Of a stretch of DNA of 64,000 nt, positions 1 through 9,752 are shown piece by piece. This DNA comes from Methylomarinum vadi (GTDB lineage Bacteria > Pseudomonadota > Gammaproteobacteria > Methylococcales > Methylomonadaceae), in assembly GCF_000733935.1 (NCBI RefSeq), contig NZ_JPON01000001.1:1488001-1552000 (forward strand), in the 5' to 3' direction. The notes under the pieces are model-generated. The model saw only the letters and a list, made by a program, of their open reading frames with translations, did not search any database and had not been told where the DNA came from. The translations under genes and the position numbers were made by a program. Numbering within the stretch: position 1 is the stretch's first letter; the number at the start of each line of letters is the position of its first letter.

Positions 1-954
1 TTCGCTTTGATACGGAAACAGCCGGGCCTTGATCCCCGGCAACAAGCCTTGAGCGCGCATGATTTCGCGGCTGATTTTTTCTCCACGCAAGGCCTGCGCC
101 GCGTCCTCCGCGCATTGGCGGACATACTGCTGGGCGTCGTCGCCCACTTGAAAATCTTCCCGTCCGTAAACCCGCTCGGAAAAGCGGTAAAAATCATCCG
201 GCACCCGCCCTCTAAACACGTTATCCTGATTGAAAAATTCAGCCAGCAGGCTATCCAGCTCGTCACTTACCTCCGCTTTACGGTGCAGACGCAGCGCAGG
301 ACGGGTGGCCGATTCCCAGGCCAAATATACGAACGACACGGGGCAACCTGCTTCCTTTTGAACTTTGTAACCCGGCTGTTTCTTGGCGTAATGCAGCACT
401 GCCTCGATATGCTTGCAGGTTCCTAAGCGGTTACTGGCCAGATCCGGGCAATTACAATAGTTCATGCGCTGATCCAAGGAACGGATTTGCACTTGATACG
501 AGCGCTGCCAATGTGTGGCCGAGACGATCGATGTTGCCTGCCAGGTGCCGAAACCGAGATTGCCGCTGAGTAGTTTGACCCTGACCTCGTTGCGCCCTTT
601 TTTGACGCGTTCCTGGATTGCCTCGTCGACCGCGCTACCTAGCTTGGCTTCATCGCCGTCGAAACCGAATTGATCGGCATAGGCATACAATACGGCCACG
701 GCATGCCGGCAAGGTTTGGTCCCGTCATGGCAATCACAATGGACAAGCAGGCCGCCGTCATCGGCCTGCGCCAATTCCAACCAATAAGGTTGGTCATCCT
801 CGGCGTCCTCTACTTGGGCCGTCAAGGTGTCACCATTCATGTCCAGGTCGAACACACGATTGTCGGTAAAATAAGCCAGGCCTTGTTTGATCAACTCCTC
901 CGAGGCTACCGTCTGCAAGCGTTCGGTATCGTAAAGAAAAAAGTCGGTTTCCAT
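1..954 (-). CDS. SWIM zinc-finger SNF2-family helicase, N-terminal part (runs off window)
   Basis: I translated the minus strand from the ATG at 954; the frame stays open for 318 codons to the window edge. Two CxCx(n)CxH SWIM fingers are visible: CDCHDGTKPCRH near residue 73, and a CNC...CKH finger near residue 170. The visible end (about residues 309-318, LFPYQSE) resembles the segment that opens the SNF2 helicase core in this family, so the ATPase motifs should lie beyond base 1. Such proteins are DNA-dependent ATPases of poorly known role. The gene lies 97 bp downstream of bcsC on the same strand, with no obvious functional link. No strong Shine-Dalgarno sequence precedes the ATG, so the start is provisional. 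Confidence 0.75.
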   Translation of the reverse strand, partial: METDFFLYDTERLQTVASEELIKQGLAYFTDNRVFDLDMNGDTLTAQVEDAEDDQPYWLELAQADDGGLLVHCDCHDGTKPCRHAVAVLYAYADQFGFDGDEAKLGSAVDEAIQERVKKGRNEVRVKLLSGNLGFGTWQATSIVSATHWQRSYQVQIRSLDQRMNYCNCPDLASNRLGTCKHIEAVLHYAKKQPGYKVQKEAGCPVSFVYLAWESATRPALRLHRKAEVSDELDSLLAEFFNQDNVFRGRVPDDFYRFSERVYGREDFQVGDDAQQYVRQCAEDAAQALRGEKISREIMRAQGLLPGIKARLFPYQSE

Positions 955-1051
955 AGTTCGGGTATCGGTGTTTGGTTCGATCGCTATTTTATACGAATTG
1001 AAAATCAATGGCTGTCTTGGGTTACAAAACTTTGCCAATGCAATGCCATCC

Positions 1052-3445
1052 TCAAAAATAGGAGGCAAACAAACTTCGGGGAATATCCCTGCTGAACACG
1101 GCTTTGCGTTGTTCGAGCGTGTAACGGATGAAGAGACCACCGGTGTAATCTTGATAACCGTTGGTTTTGCGGAATGCGGCGCCTGCTCCCAGTTGCAGAT
1201 GGGAGGTCAACAACCAGACGCCTTTCACTTCGAAATCCAAGGCTTCGCCGCTGCTATGGTCGCCAGAGTAATGGCCCAGGCCGGTGTTACCGCGAGGAAA
1301 CCAAGGCGCCCCCTGTTGCTTGATGACTTGTAGCCCGGCGGTAAATCGCCCCTTGATGATAAAATCCCGTCCTTCATCGGTCAGGAAATTGATTCCAGCA
1401 CCGATATTGGCGTACTGCTCGGGACTGAAATAGCCGCCGTGACCAAAGGTGTAATGGCCGAAGTTTTTGTCGAAATGCTGATAATTGAACGAAGGGCCGA
1501 CGGTAAAGTAATCGAAGCCATCGACGTTCAGCTCCCGGCCGACATTCATGGCAACAGAAATGGCGTGATTGTCCGCGACATTTTCGCCGTGGAGCCAGGC
1601 GTATTCGGCACTGCCGGAGACATTCCAATGCTCCGCGAAACGGATGAACTGGGAAGCTCGCATGCCGGTTTTCAACACCCTGCCCCAAGCATCGAAACCA
1701 TTTTCGTTAAACATCGGCGCTAGCTTACCCTGATAAGGGTCGTCGGTCCCGACATAAGACAACATCGACTGTCTGACCGGCTGGGAAAAAGCTTCCAATC
1801 CCCAGTTTCCGTATCCGGTTTGCTGCATGAAACCCAGGCGAAACGTCACCGCCGGATCGATCGCCCCACCGATCGGCGTGCTACCCAAGCTGGCGTAGGG
1901 ACTGAACCAGCCGTCCTTGCGATAAGACAATTCGACTTCCAAAGCATTATCCAGACGCTGTTCCGGCAGGGAGTGATCGGCCGCCAATTGCCGGCATTGA
2001 TGGGCAAAGCGACTATCGGGAAAACCAGCGATTTCGGAGCCGCAATGACTTAGCCCCCCAGAATACAAGGCAATCCGGGTCAAAGCGAGAGAAAACTGAT
2101 GATTGCCGGCAACGGTATAAGATGCCGTCAACGACGGTAGGCGATAGGTGTCCAGGTGACTGCGGCCGTTTTCTCCGGAACGATGTTGCGCCCCCCCTTC
2201 CAGATCCAGATAGGGTGTATCGATGTTGGCCAATGCCGGAAACTCCTCGGGAGCCAATAGATAAGCGGATTGAAACTGTTTGCGTCGATACAATTCCCGG
2301 GCATGGAAATGTCGGTACTCTTCCGCCAGAATGCCATCGTAATCCACAGCCTTATTGCTCAAAACGGCTCTATCCAATTGGGACTGAGCGAGAATATAAG
2401 CTTGCGCGTACTCCTTCTTGGCATATTGTTGATAAAGCCGTTCGAATACGCTGGCCGCCTGCGGCAAATGTTGCCTTTTCAGGTCGACCCAGCCGATCAA
2501 TGTCAAAACCTCTTCATCGTCGCCGACAATGGCCCTGGCCCGCTCTATGTTTTCAGCCGCCTCCTGCCAACGCCTCGCGTCATAATTCTGCCATGCCCGC
2601 TTCTTGTAGACTCTTGCCGCAACAGCCATGCTCCGAGGAGAAGGCCGCCGAATGCCTTCGTAATATTCGAGCAATTGCGAAAAATACTTAAGTTTTTCCA
2701 GGCTCAGCAATTGCCCGAACCGCGCTTCGTCGTCTTGCTCGTTCCAGGACTCGGTCAATTGAAACCACCTTAACGCCTGAGCATATTCTTGCCGATTAAA
2801 ATATCGCCAGGCAACCACGGTCGCCGTTTGCCAGTCGCGGTTTTGTTCTATCCCCACCCGTAAAAACTTGCCGGGTTCTGGTCGGTTAGCTGCCGGTTCG
2901 CCGAGATAGGCCGCTTTCAAGGCCGCATAGATCTGCCTGTCGACGAACTCGGCGGTCAAAAACGTCTTTGCCCATTCGCCCAACGCGACAAAATCCTCGC
3001 TGGCCAGGACAGATCGCGCCTGCTCCAGAGTTTGCCTGGCCAAGGACGGTTGGCACCGACGAATCAATGTTCGATAACGGGCGACAGCCTTGCCGACCTG
3101 ATTTCGCTCCACCTCGATTTGCGCCCAATGCCATTGTCTGGCCGCCGCATCGCAGTATGCAACGCGCTTTATCGTTTTGGGTCGAGCCTGTCCGGGGACC
3201 TTACCCCGTTCAGCCAACGATTTCAGTAAAACTAAAGGAGGTCGCCACTGGGGATAACTTTGTTGCAGGTTATCGATCTGGCGTTTGAGCTCTTCTATTT
3301 TTCCTGCATGATACAGCTGCCATAATATCCGTTCATCCGGATGCGCCCTGTTGCCATCGATCTCCGCTGCTACCGAAACAGCGAGCGACGACAAAAACAA
3401 AGCCAGTAGCAAGGCGGCAATCAACCGAATATTTGCCGATAGCAT
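1052..3445 (-). CDS. bcsC: Cellulose export protein BcsC-like (TPR plus outer-membrane barrel)
   Basis: The 797-residue product has a signal peptide (about 1-27, ending VSVAAE), an alpha-helical TPR-like periplasmic region to about residue 430, and a C-terminal beta-rich part ending in aromatic-rich strands and a terminal Phe. This is the architecture of BcsC, which guides nascent cellulose through the periplasm and outer membrane. Position supports the call: it is the last gene of bcsA-bcsB-bcsZ-bcsC, and its start overlaps the end of bcsZ by 25 bp. It is clearly shorter than E. coli BcsC (about 1150 residues), mainly through fewer TPRs. A PgaA/NfrA-like exporter is the alternative, but the neighbours favour cellulose. 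Confidence 0.8.
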   Translation of the reverse strand: MLSANIRLIAALLLALFLSSLAVSVAAEIDGNRAHPDERILWQLYHAGKIEELKRQIDNLQQSYPQWRPPLVLLKSLAERGKVPGQARPKTIKRVAYCDAAARQWHWAQIEVERNQVGKAVARYRTLIRRCQPSLARQTLEQARSVLASEDFVALGEWAKTFLTAEFVDRQIYAALKAAYLGEPAANRPEPGKFLRVGIEQNRDWQTATVVAWRYFNRQEYAQALRWFQLTESWNEQDDEARFGQLLSLEKLKYFSQLLEYYEGIRRPSPRSMAVAARVYKKRAWQNYDARRWQEAAENIERARAIVGDDEEVLTLIGWVDLKRQHLPQAASVFERLYQQYAKKEYAQAYILAQSQLDRAVLSNKAVDYDGILAEEYRHFHARELYRRKQFQSAYLLAPEEFPALANIDTPYLDLEGGAQHRSGENGRSHLDTYRLPSLTASYTVAGNHQFSLALTRIALYSGGLSHCGSEIAGFPDSRFAHQCRQLAADHSLPEQRLDNALEVELSYRKDGWFSPYASLGSTPIGGAIDPAVTFRLGFMQQTGYGNWGLEAFSQPVRQSMLSYVGTDDPYQGKLAPMFNENGFDAWGRVLKTGMRASQFIRFAEHWNVSGSAEYAWLHGENVADNHAISVAMNVGRELNVDGFDYFTVGPSFNYQHFDKNFGHYTFGHGGYFSPEQYANIGAGINFLTDEGRDFIIKGRFTAGLQVIKQQGAPWFPRGNTGLGHYSGDHSSGEALDFEVKGVWLLTSHLQLGAGAAFRKTNGYQDYTGGLFIRYTLEQRKAVFSRDIPRSLFASYF

Positions 3446-4434
3446 ATTTTACTCAACAACAACAAGGTGGCCGCGTAATAATCCTGCTCTGCGACCGAAC
3501 CAAAGCGCACCGTATCCAGGCGTTTTTGGCTGACCAGGGTCAACTGCTTGATTGCCCTGACGCCGTCGGATGCGCCATGGGCATCCATTACCGCGACAGT
3601 AAGATCGACCCAGGCCGGCGTATAGCTGCCGTAAAATTGCCAGTAGTCGGCAAACGCCTTCAGCAACGAACCGTCGGCGCCTCCCCAAACCAAATACAGC
3701 GGGATTCTGACGGCATCGTAGCCAAAACGCGCCGTACGCTGCGGTTCCGGCTCGTGATTCTTATTCAGCGCCAACCAATCCGCCGGCAATCGATGAGGGC
3801 CGAAACGCGCCGTTTTCAGCAAATGCAACCCGTTTTCCGTCAATTTCATCCATACCGGGTCCTTATCAACTTGGTTGAAAGCGTTAAAAGCGGGGTAGAT
3901 CCAATAGGAAAGGTTGATTTCAACCGACTGTCCATGCTGAAAACCATAGGCTCCGGGTAACAGCAACGGCCGCCCATTCCATTCGATGACCAGTTGTTGC
4001 TTGATAGCTTGCATGATTTTGTCGGCTTCCAACCGGTAATCGGCATTCCGCCATTTTTGCGACGCTTGCAACAACGCCCAGGCGATAATGATATCGCCGT
4101 CGCTGGCGTTATTCATGTCTTCATCCTCCAGCGCTGTATCGGGACGCCGACGCCAGATGAAAAGTTCGTCCTTGCGCAGCTGTAAATGTTGTCGGGTCCA
4201 ACGCCAGATAATATCGAAAATGCGTCGATCGTCATTTGAAACCGCCAGCAACATACCGAAACCCTGCCCTTCGGAATGGGAAATACCGGCATTGCCGGTA
4301 TCGACCACCCGACCGTCGGCCTGGACAAAACGCTCTTTATAACTTTGCCAATCCTGTTCGACAGATACCGGCAACTGAACCTGACAGGCCGCGACGATGG
4401 ACATCAGCCCTATCAACGCGAGTTTATTCAGCAT
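3421..4434 (-). CDS. bcsZ: Endo-beta-1,4-glucanase BcsZ (GH8), predicted lipoprotein
   Basis: The 337-residue product is a glycoside hydrolase family 8 enzyme that trims cellulose during secretion. The HSEGQGFGM block carries the predicted catalytic acid Glu55; NNASDGD (108-114) and FGYDAVRIP (Asp240, predicted base) are the other family blocks. The N-terminus ends in a lipobox-like VAAC with Cys17, suggesting a lipoprotein rather than the soluble periplasmic form known from E. coli. The ATG overlaps the end of bcsB by 11 bp and the gene overlaps bcsC by 25 bp, so translation is probably coupled. Confidence 0.93.
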   Translation of the reverse strand: MLNKLALIGLMSIVAACQVQLPVSVEQDWQSYKERFVQADGRVVDTGNAGISHSEGQGFGMLLAVSNDDRRIFDIIWRWTRQHLQLRKDELFIWRRRPDTALEDEDMNNASDGDIIIAWALLQASQKWRNADYRLEADKIMQAIKQQLVIEWNGRPLLLPGAYGFQHGQSVEINLSYWIYPAFNAFNQVDKDPVWMKLTENGLHLLKTARFGPHRLPADWLALNKNHEPEPQRTARFGYDAVRIPLYLVWGGADGSLLKAFADYWQFYGSYTPAWVDLTVAVMDAHGASDGVRAIKQLTLVSQKRLDTVRFGSVAEQDYYAATLLLLSKICYRQIFG

Positions 4435-6703
4435 CTTCCTCCACCCCGGGATGCGCCCGACGCTTGAATAAAACTAGCAAACGATATAACAACCATGCCG
4501 CGATCAAAAGGGTCACACCGACCAGCAATAACCAGCGCCAGGGATGATCGGAAAAATGCTTGACCATGTTCAGATTGAGGTCTTTATCCCCCAATACAAA
4601 ACGATCGCCTTCCCATTGTGAATAAACTTGTTTGCGTTGATTCCAGATAAAGACATTTTTCTGCAATTGCCCCCAGACATCCGGAGAGAGCAAGGTATGC
4701 ATACCTGGATATAGCGCATTCCCGGTTTTGCCAAGAATAGTTAGCACCAAGCCCTCTTCAATATCGGCGCTTGGATAGGACATCAACAGAAATTGATTGC
4801 CCAATCCAGCGCTTTGCGTGACGAGAGCATTTTCAGGGGAGCCGGCGGTGATTTGCGGCAGCAGGTCATCTCCGGATATTACCGCCAATAGCCTTGTCCA
4901 GGCAGCTTGATCCGCTTTGATTTGCCTTTCCCGGTAAGGATAAGGAAATCGGCTCGATTGTCCCAAGCGCACCGGAGCATTTTTCAAAACATCGGCATCG
5001 ACATTGCTCGAACCTATGGCAATACGATACTTTCTGTCAGGTAAATCTTTGGCTACGGTGATCTTGAAATCGAATAGAGGCGCATGCGCCAGCGCCGCCA
5101 ACTTCGCCAGAAAAAGCCAACCCGAACGAATCGTATCGGATGACGAATTCATTAATTGCACGACTGTCTGGCCGGCGCTGCCGCCTTTCACGAATGGATA
5201 GCCGGTTGAACTCAGCAAGGCCAAATCCGGCAGGGTAGCGGCCCGCCCGGCCGGCGGAAATTCGATAGAGGAATCTTCATATAGCGTGACTTTCAGGTTT
5301 TTGCGCTGAATATAGGTGCACTCGCCATATTCGGACGGCGTCAATACCGCAGCAAAAGTCAACGTATTGAGTCCCGCTTTGAAATCGCGCAGCGGAATGG
5401 CGACTTGATAATCGCGATAATGCGCGCCATCGGCTTCCTTCAACCAGATCGAATGGTTGAACAATCCGTTCAAGGAAAGATTGATCACCGAATCACGACG
5501 CATCGCGGCGCCATAAGCCAAATTCAAATGCAAAACCACCATTGCCTCTTCGGTGCTGTATAAATCGGCCGGCAAATCGAACTGCAATCTCGCCGTCGAA
5601 TACTCGGAATCGAGCACCCTGCTACGGTATCCGAAACGCGAAAAAGCGTAGGTTTGTTCAGGAAGCACTGTTTTGATCGGCAAGATCCCGTCGCCCGAGG
5701 GTAAATCTTGCTCGTAAATAATAGTCGAAGCCGCATCGGGAAAGGGGGAACGCAACAAGGCAAAAGCCTTGGCCGCCAAACCGACTTGGTCGCCTGTCCC
5801 GCCCGAGATCACCAGAATAAAATGCTGTTTATCGCTGTCCTGCCGAAACAATCCGATATAAGCGCCCTTGATCGCCGCCAATACCTCCGGCGCGATTATT
5901 TCCCGCAATTGCGCCTTGGTACCGAGCAGCACGGCATCATGCCGTAACAGCGAGGGATCGATATTAAAACGCTTGTCTTTAGCCTGGTCTTCGGGCCAGC
6001 GAAAAGGACGAACGGACTGTTCCTCCAATGTCATCGGCACATAGTCAAGGCGCAGCTTAACGCCCTGCGCAACCAGCCCCCCCCAGTATAAATAATCGTC
6101 GGAAACCTGATCCTCGGCTCGTAACATACTGATCGAATAATCACCGAGACGATCATTGATCAGTTCGTTCATGAACGCCAGGCTGGTGTCGACGTTCTTG
6201 TTCCGATAATTCAGCGTTAATGTCGATCTGACGCTATCGATACGAGTCCACAGTTCGGGCGCCGACCAGTCCTCGCATTGGGTAGCGGTATAGTGCTGGG
6301 CGACGCTGAAGGTCAAACTATTATAACCGTTAACCAGATATTCCCCGGCAATGTGCAGATTGATTCGGCGTTGAGGTTGCTTTGCATCAAGGCCGACCTG
6401 ACCGACCGGGTAATCATTGAGAAAAATCGTCAGCTGCGAACGCTCGCTCTTCAACCTGTTGGAATTATGCAATAACAGGTCGAGTTCCAGCGAAGCGGGA
6501 CTCACCCGCTCGGAAACGGGAAAACTGATGCGATAGGCATTGCTGACATAATCCAATAAAATAGGTTCATTCTTGACCATGAAGTGATTGATGGGCCAAG
6601 TTTTACTAGCTACGTCGGTCTCGGTAATCGCCTTAGCCAATAGCGGAAACAGGCACAAAACGAGGGCGAATAATCCATGGTTTAACAAGCGCATAAGTTT
6701 CAA
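4424..6703 (-). CDS. bcsB: Cellulose synthase periplasmic subunit BcsB
   Basis: The 759-residue protein has an N-terminal signal sequence (about 1-25), a long beta-rich periplasmic region and a single C-terminal membrane helix (about 728-748, rich in Leu, Val and Trp) followed by a basic tail. That is the BcsB plan: carbohydrate-binding and flavodoxin-like domains in the periplasm, with a C-terminal anchor that packs against BcsA and is needed for polymerisation. Its start overlaps the bcsA stop in an ATGA (6700-6703). Length is normal for the family. Confidence 0.92.
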   Translation of the reverse strand: MKLMRLLNHGLFALVLCLFPLLAKAITETDVASKTWPINHFMVKNEPILLDYVSNAYRISFPVSERVSPASLELDLLLHNSNRLKSERSQLTIFLNDYPVGQVGLDAKQPQRRINLHIAGEYLVNGYNSLTFSVAQHYTATQCEDWSAPELWTRIDSVRSTLTLNYRNKNVDTSLAFMNELINDRLGDYSISMLRAEDQVSDDYLYWGGLVAQGVKLRLDYVPMTLEEQSVRPFRWPEDQAKDKRFNIDPSLLRHDAVLLGTKAQLREIIAPEVLAAIKGAYIGLFRQDSDKQHFILVISGGTGDQVGLAAKAFALLRSPFPDAASTIIYEQDLPSGDGILPIKTVLPEQTYAFSRFGYRSRVLDSEYSTARLQFDLPADLYSTEEAMVVLHLNLAYGAAMRRDSVINLSLNGLFNHSIWLKEADGAHYRDYQVAIPLRDFKAGLNTLTFAAVLTPSEYGECTYIQRKNLKVTLYEDSSIEFPPAGRAATLPDLALLSSTGYPFVKGGSAGQTVVQLMNSSSDTIRSGWLFLAKLAALAHAPLFDFKITVAKDLPDRKYRIAIGSSNVDADVLKNAPVRLGQSSRFPYPYRERQIKADQAAWTRLLAVISGDDLLPQITAGSPENALVTQSAGLGNQFLLMSYPSADIEEGLVLTILGKTGNALYPGMHTLLSPDVWGQLQKNVFIWNQRKQVYSQWEGDRFVLGDKDLNLNMVKHFSDHPWRWLLLVGVTLLIAAWLLYRLLVLFKRRAHPGVEEDAE

Positions 6704-8916
6704 GTTCTTATTCTTATTGGAAAGGCAAACAACTGCCTCAGATGTAACAAGCCATAATAAATACCGGTCTGGATCATGACCCGCATCGATTCAAGCAAGC
6801 CCGAATCGTGATTGGCCTGATCCTGTAACGACAACCAACGGGAACTGTCGCCGTGGACGAATCGTACTATGTCAGCATATTCTTGCAAATCGGAATAATC
6901 GAACTTTATACCATACAGGTATCGATTTCCTAGTGCGGAGACATTAACGACAGAAGCCGGATAGGATTCGGTACTTTGCGTCTTATCGTTGAAAACGTCG
7001 ATTTGGCTGGTATGACCTCCGGTTTCAGGTAACGGATAGCGACTAACGAGTTTGCTACCGCCCATCGACAAATCCTGGATCGTGACCGGTATTTTTTTCG
7101 CGCCGCCAGCCGCTGATCGGCTCACCCAATGCGCGTTGATCCTGACCGGTATTCTAGGGTTTACCCGCCGTTGTTTCTGTTCGTACAGCACGCCCAAGGC
7201 GGCAAGCAGCAACAGCAAATTGAAAACCGCCCAAAACAGTGTGATGCCGGTCATTCCCCTATCAACGGGAAATTGCCAGAATTTCCATACCCCCAAAACG
7301 ACCGCAAACGTCGTAAACCCTGTCACCCAATAAAACGGCTTGGATAGCGGAGAAAGGTAATCCTGCTCCAAAGTCTCCATTTTCGGCGTCACGGCAAAAT
7401 GGGGCCGACGCGGATTCCTCAATACCGACCAGATCGCCCGAATGGAAAACAACGACTGCATGGTTTCGTAGATCTCCGAAACAAAAATCCACCGATCCCT
7501 GCTGAAAAGATAATGGCTCGATAATAATAAAGCCAACAGATAAGGCACGGTATAGGCGAAGAACTCATGGACATTGGCCTTATAGATCTTTAGGCCGAAA
7601 CATAGATACAGGCCCGGCGCGACCAAAAAAATCAACCTGGCAAATGGAAAAAACCAAAATGCCATACTGGACAAATAACATAGTCGCTGCCAGATTCTGA
7701 GCTTGGATTTCCTGAGCGGGTTATTCAAAATAAAATTCTGCACCATGCCCTGGGCCCAGCGCATGCGTTGTATCATGAAACTGACGAAAGTTTCCGGTTG
7801 CAAACCGGAGATCAAGGGATAAAATAGATAATGCGAGCGCCATCCCCTACTGTGCAGTTTCAAGGCGGTTTCGGAATCCTCGGTAATCGTGACGCCACTG
7901 AAGCCCCCGACTTCGTCGATCGCTTGACGCCGCAAGACGGCGGCCGATCCACAAAAGAACGAAGACTGCCAATAATCCAGGCCGCGCTGGATGGAGCGGT
8001 AAAACATATAATTTTCCGGCGGCATGCGGTAAAACAGATTGAGGTTTTTTTCCAGCGGGTCCGGATTGATGAAAAAATGTGGCGTTTGCACCAAAAACAA
8101 GCGTTCGTCTTCGATGAAGGCGCCTACTGTTTTGGTTAATATATCCACCGCCGGCGCGTGGTCGGCATCGAGCACCAGTATCAATTCGCCCGATAACTGT
8201 TCGAGCGCGGCATTCATGTTGCCCGCCTTGGCATCGACATTACGCTCGCGGCTCAAATAGCGGACGCCCAAGTCACGGCATAGTCTTTTTAATTGCAGGG
8301 CTCTGCTACGCGCCGCAAGACGCGCTTGTTCATCCTCTGCAGTCAACTTCTGCCGGGTACCGCCGTCATCGAGCAGATAAATGTTCAGTTTATCTCTCGG
8401 ATAGTCGATATTTTTGCCCGCTACCAGGGTAATTTTGACCAATTCAACCGCTTCGTCATAGGTAGGAATAATGACATCGACCGAGGGCCACGCGCTTTGG
8501 TCGGCCGTTAAGGCCACCGGCTTCCGCCGCAGAAGGCTGATATTGGTAAAAGCGCTTAAAAAAAACATCAATATTCCGTAGGTCTCGGCACCGTACAAAG
8601 CAACCGCCCCGATAAAACTGGAAAAATCCTCATAGGCCAAGGTGTAATGGGTGCGCCAAAAGAAATACCGCAATACCAAAAAACCGCTGAGAATCAGAAA
8701 CAAAACCCGCCAAAAGGCTTGCCTTTTTAATTGCCTGATGACCAATAACGCAACTAAAAAAAACAACGACAGCAAGGCCTGGACTTCAATGTCGACGCGT
8801 AGCCAAGACAAATAAATCAGTGCGGAAAAAATACTGATCAGACTCAGCAGATAGCCGAACCGTAGCAACCGCCAAGCATCTTGCGGAGGTATCATTGATA
8901 GTGAAAAGGTAAGCAA
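6700..8916 (-). CDS. bcsA: Cellulose synthase catalytic subunit BcsA with PilZ domain
   Basis: A membrane GT2 that polymerises UDP-glucose into cellulose and moves it across the inner membrane. Hydrophobic helices flank the catalytic core. Motifs, numbered from the first codon: DDGG (183-186), DADH with Asp250 and Asp252, FFCGS (320-324), TED (345-347) and QRMRW (383-387). A C-terminal PilZ domain has RVNPR (584-588) and DLSMGG (615-620), the two c-di-GMP-binding motifs, so activity should depend on c-di-GMP. The 8916 start is a TTG with AGGTGA about 12 bp upstream; the ATG at 8895 is the alternative. Confidence 0.95.
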   Translation of the reverse strand: MLTFSLSMIPPQDAWRLLRFGYLLSLISIFSALIYLSWLRVDIEVQALLSLFFLVALLVIRQLKRQAFWRVLFLILSGFLVLRYFFWRTHYTLAYEDFSSFIGAVALYGAETYGILMFFLSAFTNISLLRRKPVALTADQSAWPSVDVIIPTYDEAVELVKITLVAGKNIDYPRDKLNIYLLDDGGTRQKLTAEDEQARLAARSRALQLKRLCRDLGVRYLSRERNVDAKAGNMNAALEQLSGELILVLDADHAPAVDILTKTVGAFIEDERLFLVQTPHFFINPDPLEKNLNLFYRMPPENYMFYRSIQRGLDYWQSSFFCGSAAVLRRQAIDEVGGFSGVTITEDSETALKLHSRGWRSHYLFYPLISGLQPETFVSFMIQRMRWAQGMVQNFILNNPLRKSKLRIWQRLCYLSSMAFWFFPFARLIFLVAPGLYLCFGLKIYKANVHEFFAYTVPYLLALLLSSHYLFSRDRWIFVSEIYETMQSLFSIRAIWSVLRNPRRPHFAVTPKMETLEQDYLSPLSKPFYWVTGFTTFAVVLGVWKFWQFPVDRGMTGITLFWAVFNLLLLLAALGVLYEQKQRRVNPRIPVRINAHWVSRSAAGGAKKIPVTIQDLSMGGSKLVSRYPLPETGGHTSQIDVFNDKTQSTESYPASVVNVSALGNRYLYGIKFDYSDLQEYADIVRFVHGDSSRWLSLQDQANHDSGLLESMRVMIQTGIYYGLLHLRQLFAFPIRIRT

Positions 8917-9080
8917 AAATAGCTATCTTCACCTAGAATCGGCGACAGGTAAAGAGCACGTCCAATCAGTTAATGCTGACAGCTTACAACCAGAGCAGAC
9001 AAAATCTTGCGAAGAGGGCACAAATGGCTTGGCTTGAAAACAGTAAGAGGAAGCAAAATAGAGATGGTGAAGAACGATAA

Positions 9081-9491
9081 TTAGGCCGACTGTCGCCAGT
9101 GTTCGAGCAGCCTCGCTACCATCCTTCTGGATATCCAGGCTTCTCCGGTTTCGATCACGCGCAGCATTTTTTCGACATAACGGCCTAGCGTCTCGATATT
9201 CTGATAACCATTGGCGCCGGCCATAATGCAATCAATGAGTTCCTCGTCCGATTGACACTGGCCTATCACGACGATTTCGGCATCGAAATTGGCTTTTTTC
9301 AACACCTTGATGAATTGCGCCGTTCCCTGCTGGCGTACGGCATAATTCAACAAAATGATGGCACCACCACCCTCTTCCATTGCATTCAACAGCTGAATTT
9401 CGTTATCGCAGACGACCGCCGCTGCTAGCTCGAAAGCCGCAGCCGAACGTATTTCGTCATCGCTGTCAAAAATATATACGGGGATCATCAT
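9081..9491 (-). CDS. Stand-alone atypical receiver-domain protein
   Basis: The 136-residue protein folds like a NarL/FixJ receiver. It keeps the acidic cluster near the start (DSDDE, 9-13), but the usual phospho-accepting Asp is Asn49 (ILLNYA). It ends with the receiver-HTH linker (GEAWISRRMVARLLEHW) and has no helix-turn-helix, so it is either a truncated LuxR-type regulator or a dedicated pseudo-receiver. It lies directly upstream of bcsA on the same strand (164-bp gap) and is divergent from a full-length paralogue at 9753. I infer a role near cellulose control; the sequence does not prove it. Confidence 0.7.
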   Translation of the reverse strand: MMIPVYIFDSDDEIRSAAAFELAAAVVCDNEIQLLNAMEEGGGAIILLNYAVRQQGTAQFIKVLKKANFDAEIVVIGQCQSDEELIDCIMAGANGYQNIETLGRYVEKMLRVIETGEAWISRRMVARLLEHWRQSA

Positions 9492-9562
9492 AAAAATTTA
9501 ATACGACCGCTTTCAAATGTTTTAATACTAGAAGTCGATTATGCTTCTGCCTATTGTACAAA

Positions 9563-9625
9563 AGTACTAAACTGGTAAAAAAATTATCATCACTGCTAGA
9601 ATGACATGGCTAATCATAGTACTAA
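9563..9625. promoter_or_regulatory. Repeated AGTACTAA boxes between divergent regulators
   Basis: The octamer AGTACTAA, with a palindromic AGTACT core, occurs at 9563-9570 and again at 9618-9625, 55 bp apart, in the AT-rich region between the two divergent regulator genes. It could be a binding site for the LuxR-type protein, but the word is short and may recur by chance. Confidence 0.25.
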
Positions 9626-9752
9626 GCGACTTTTTTCACCGGCATGTGTTCGTCGAAAAAGTTTAACCGGCAATACTTCGGTAAAATAACAGCATGATTT
9701 TAAAACCATTTTTTTTGAATATATTTAAATCAAAGCTATCAGGGTGAACCCA

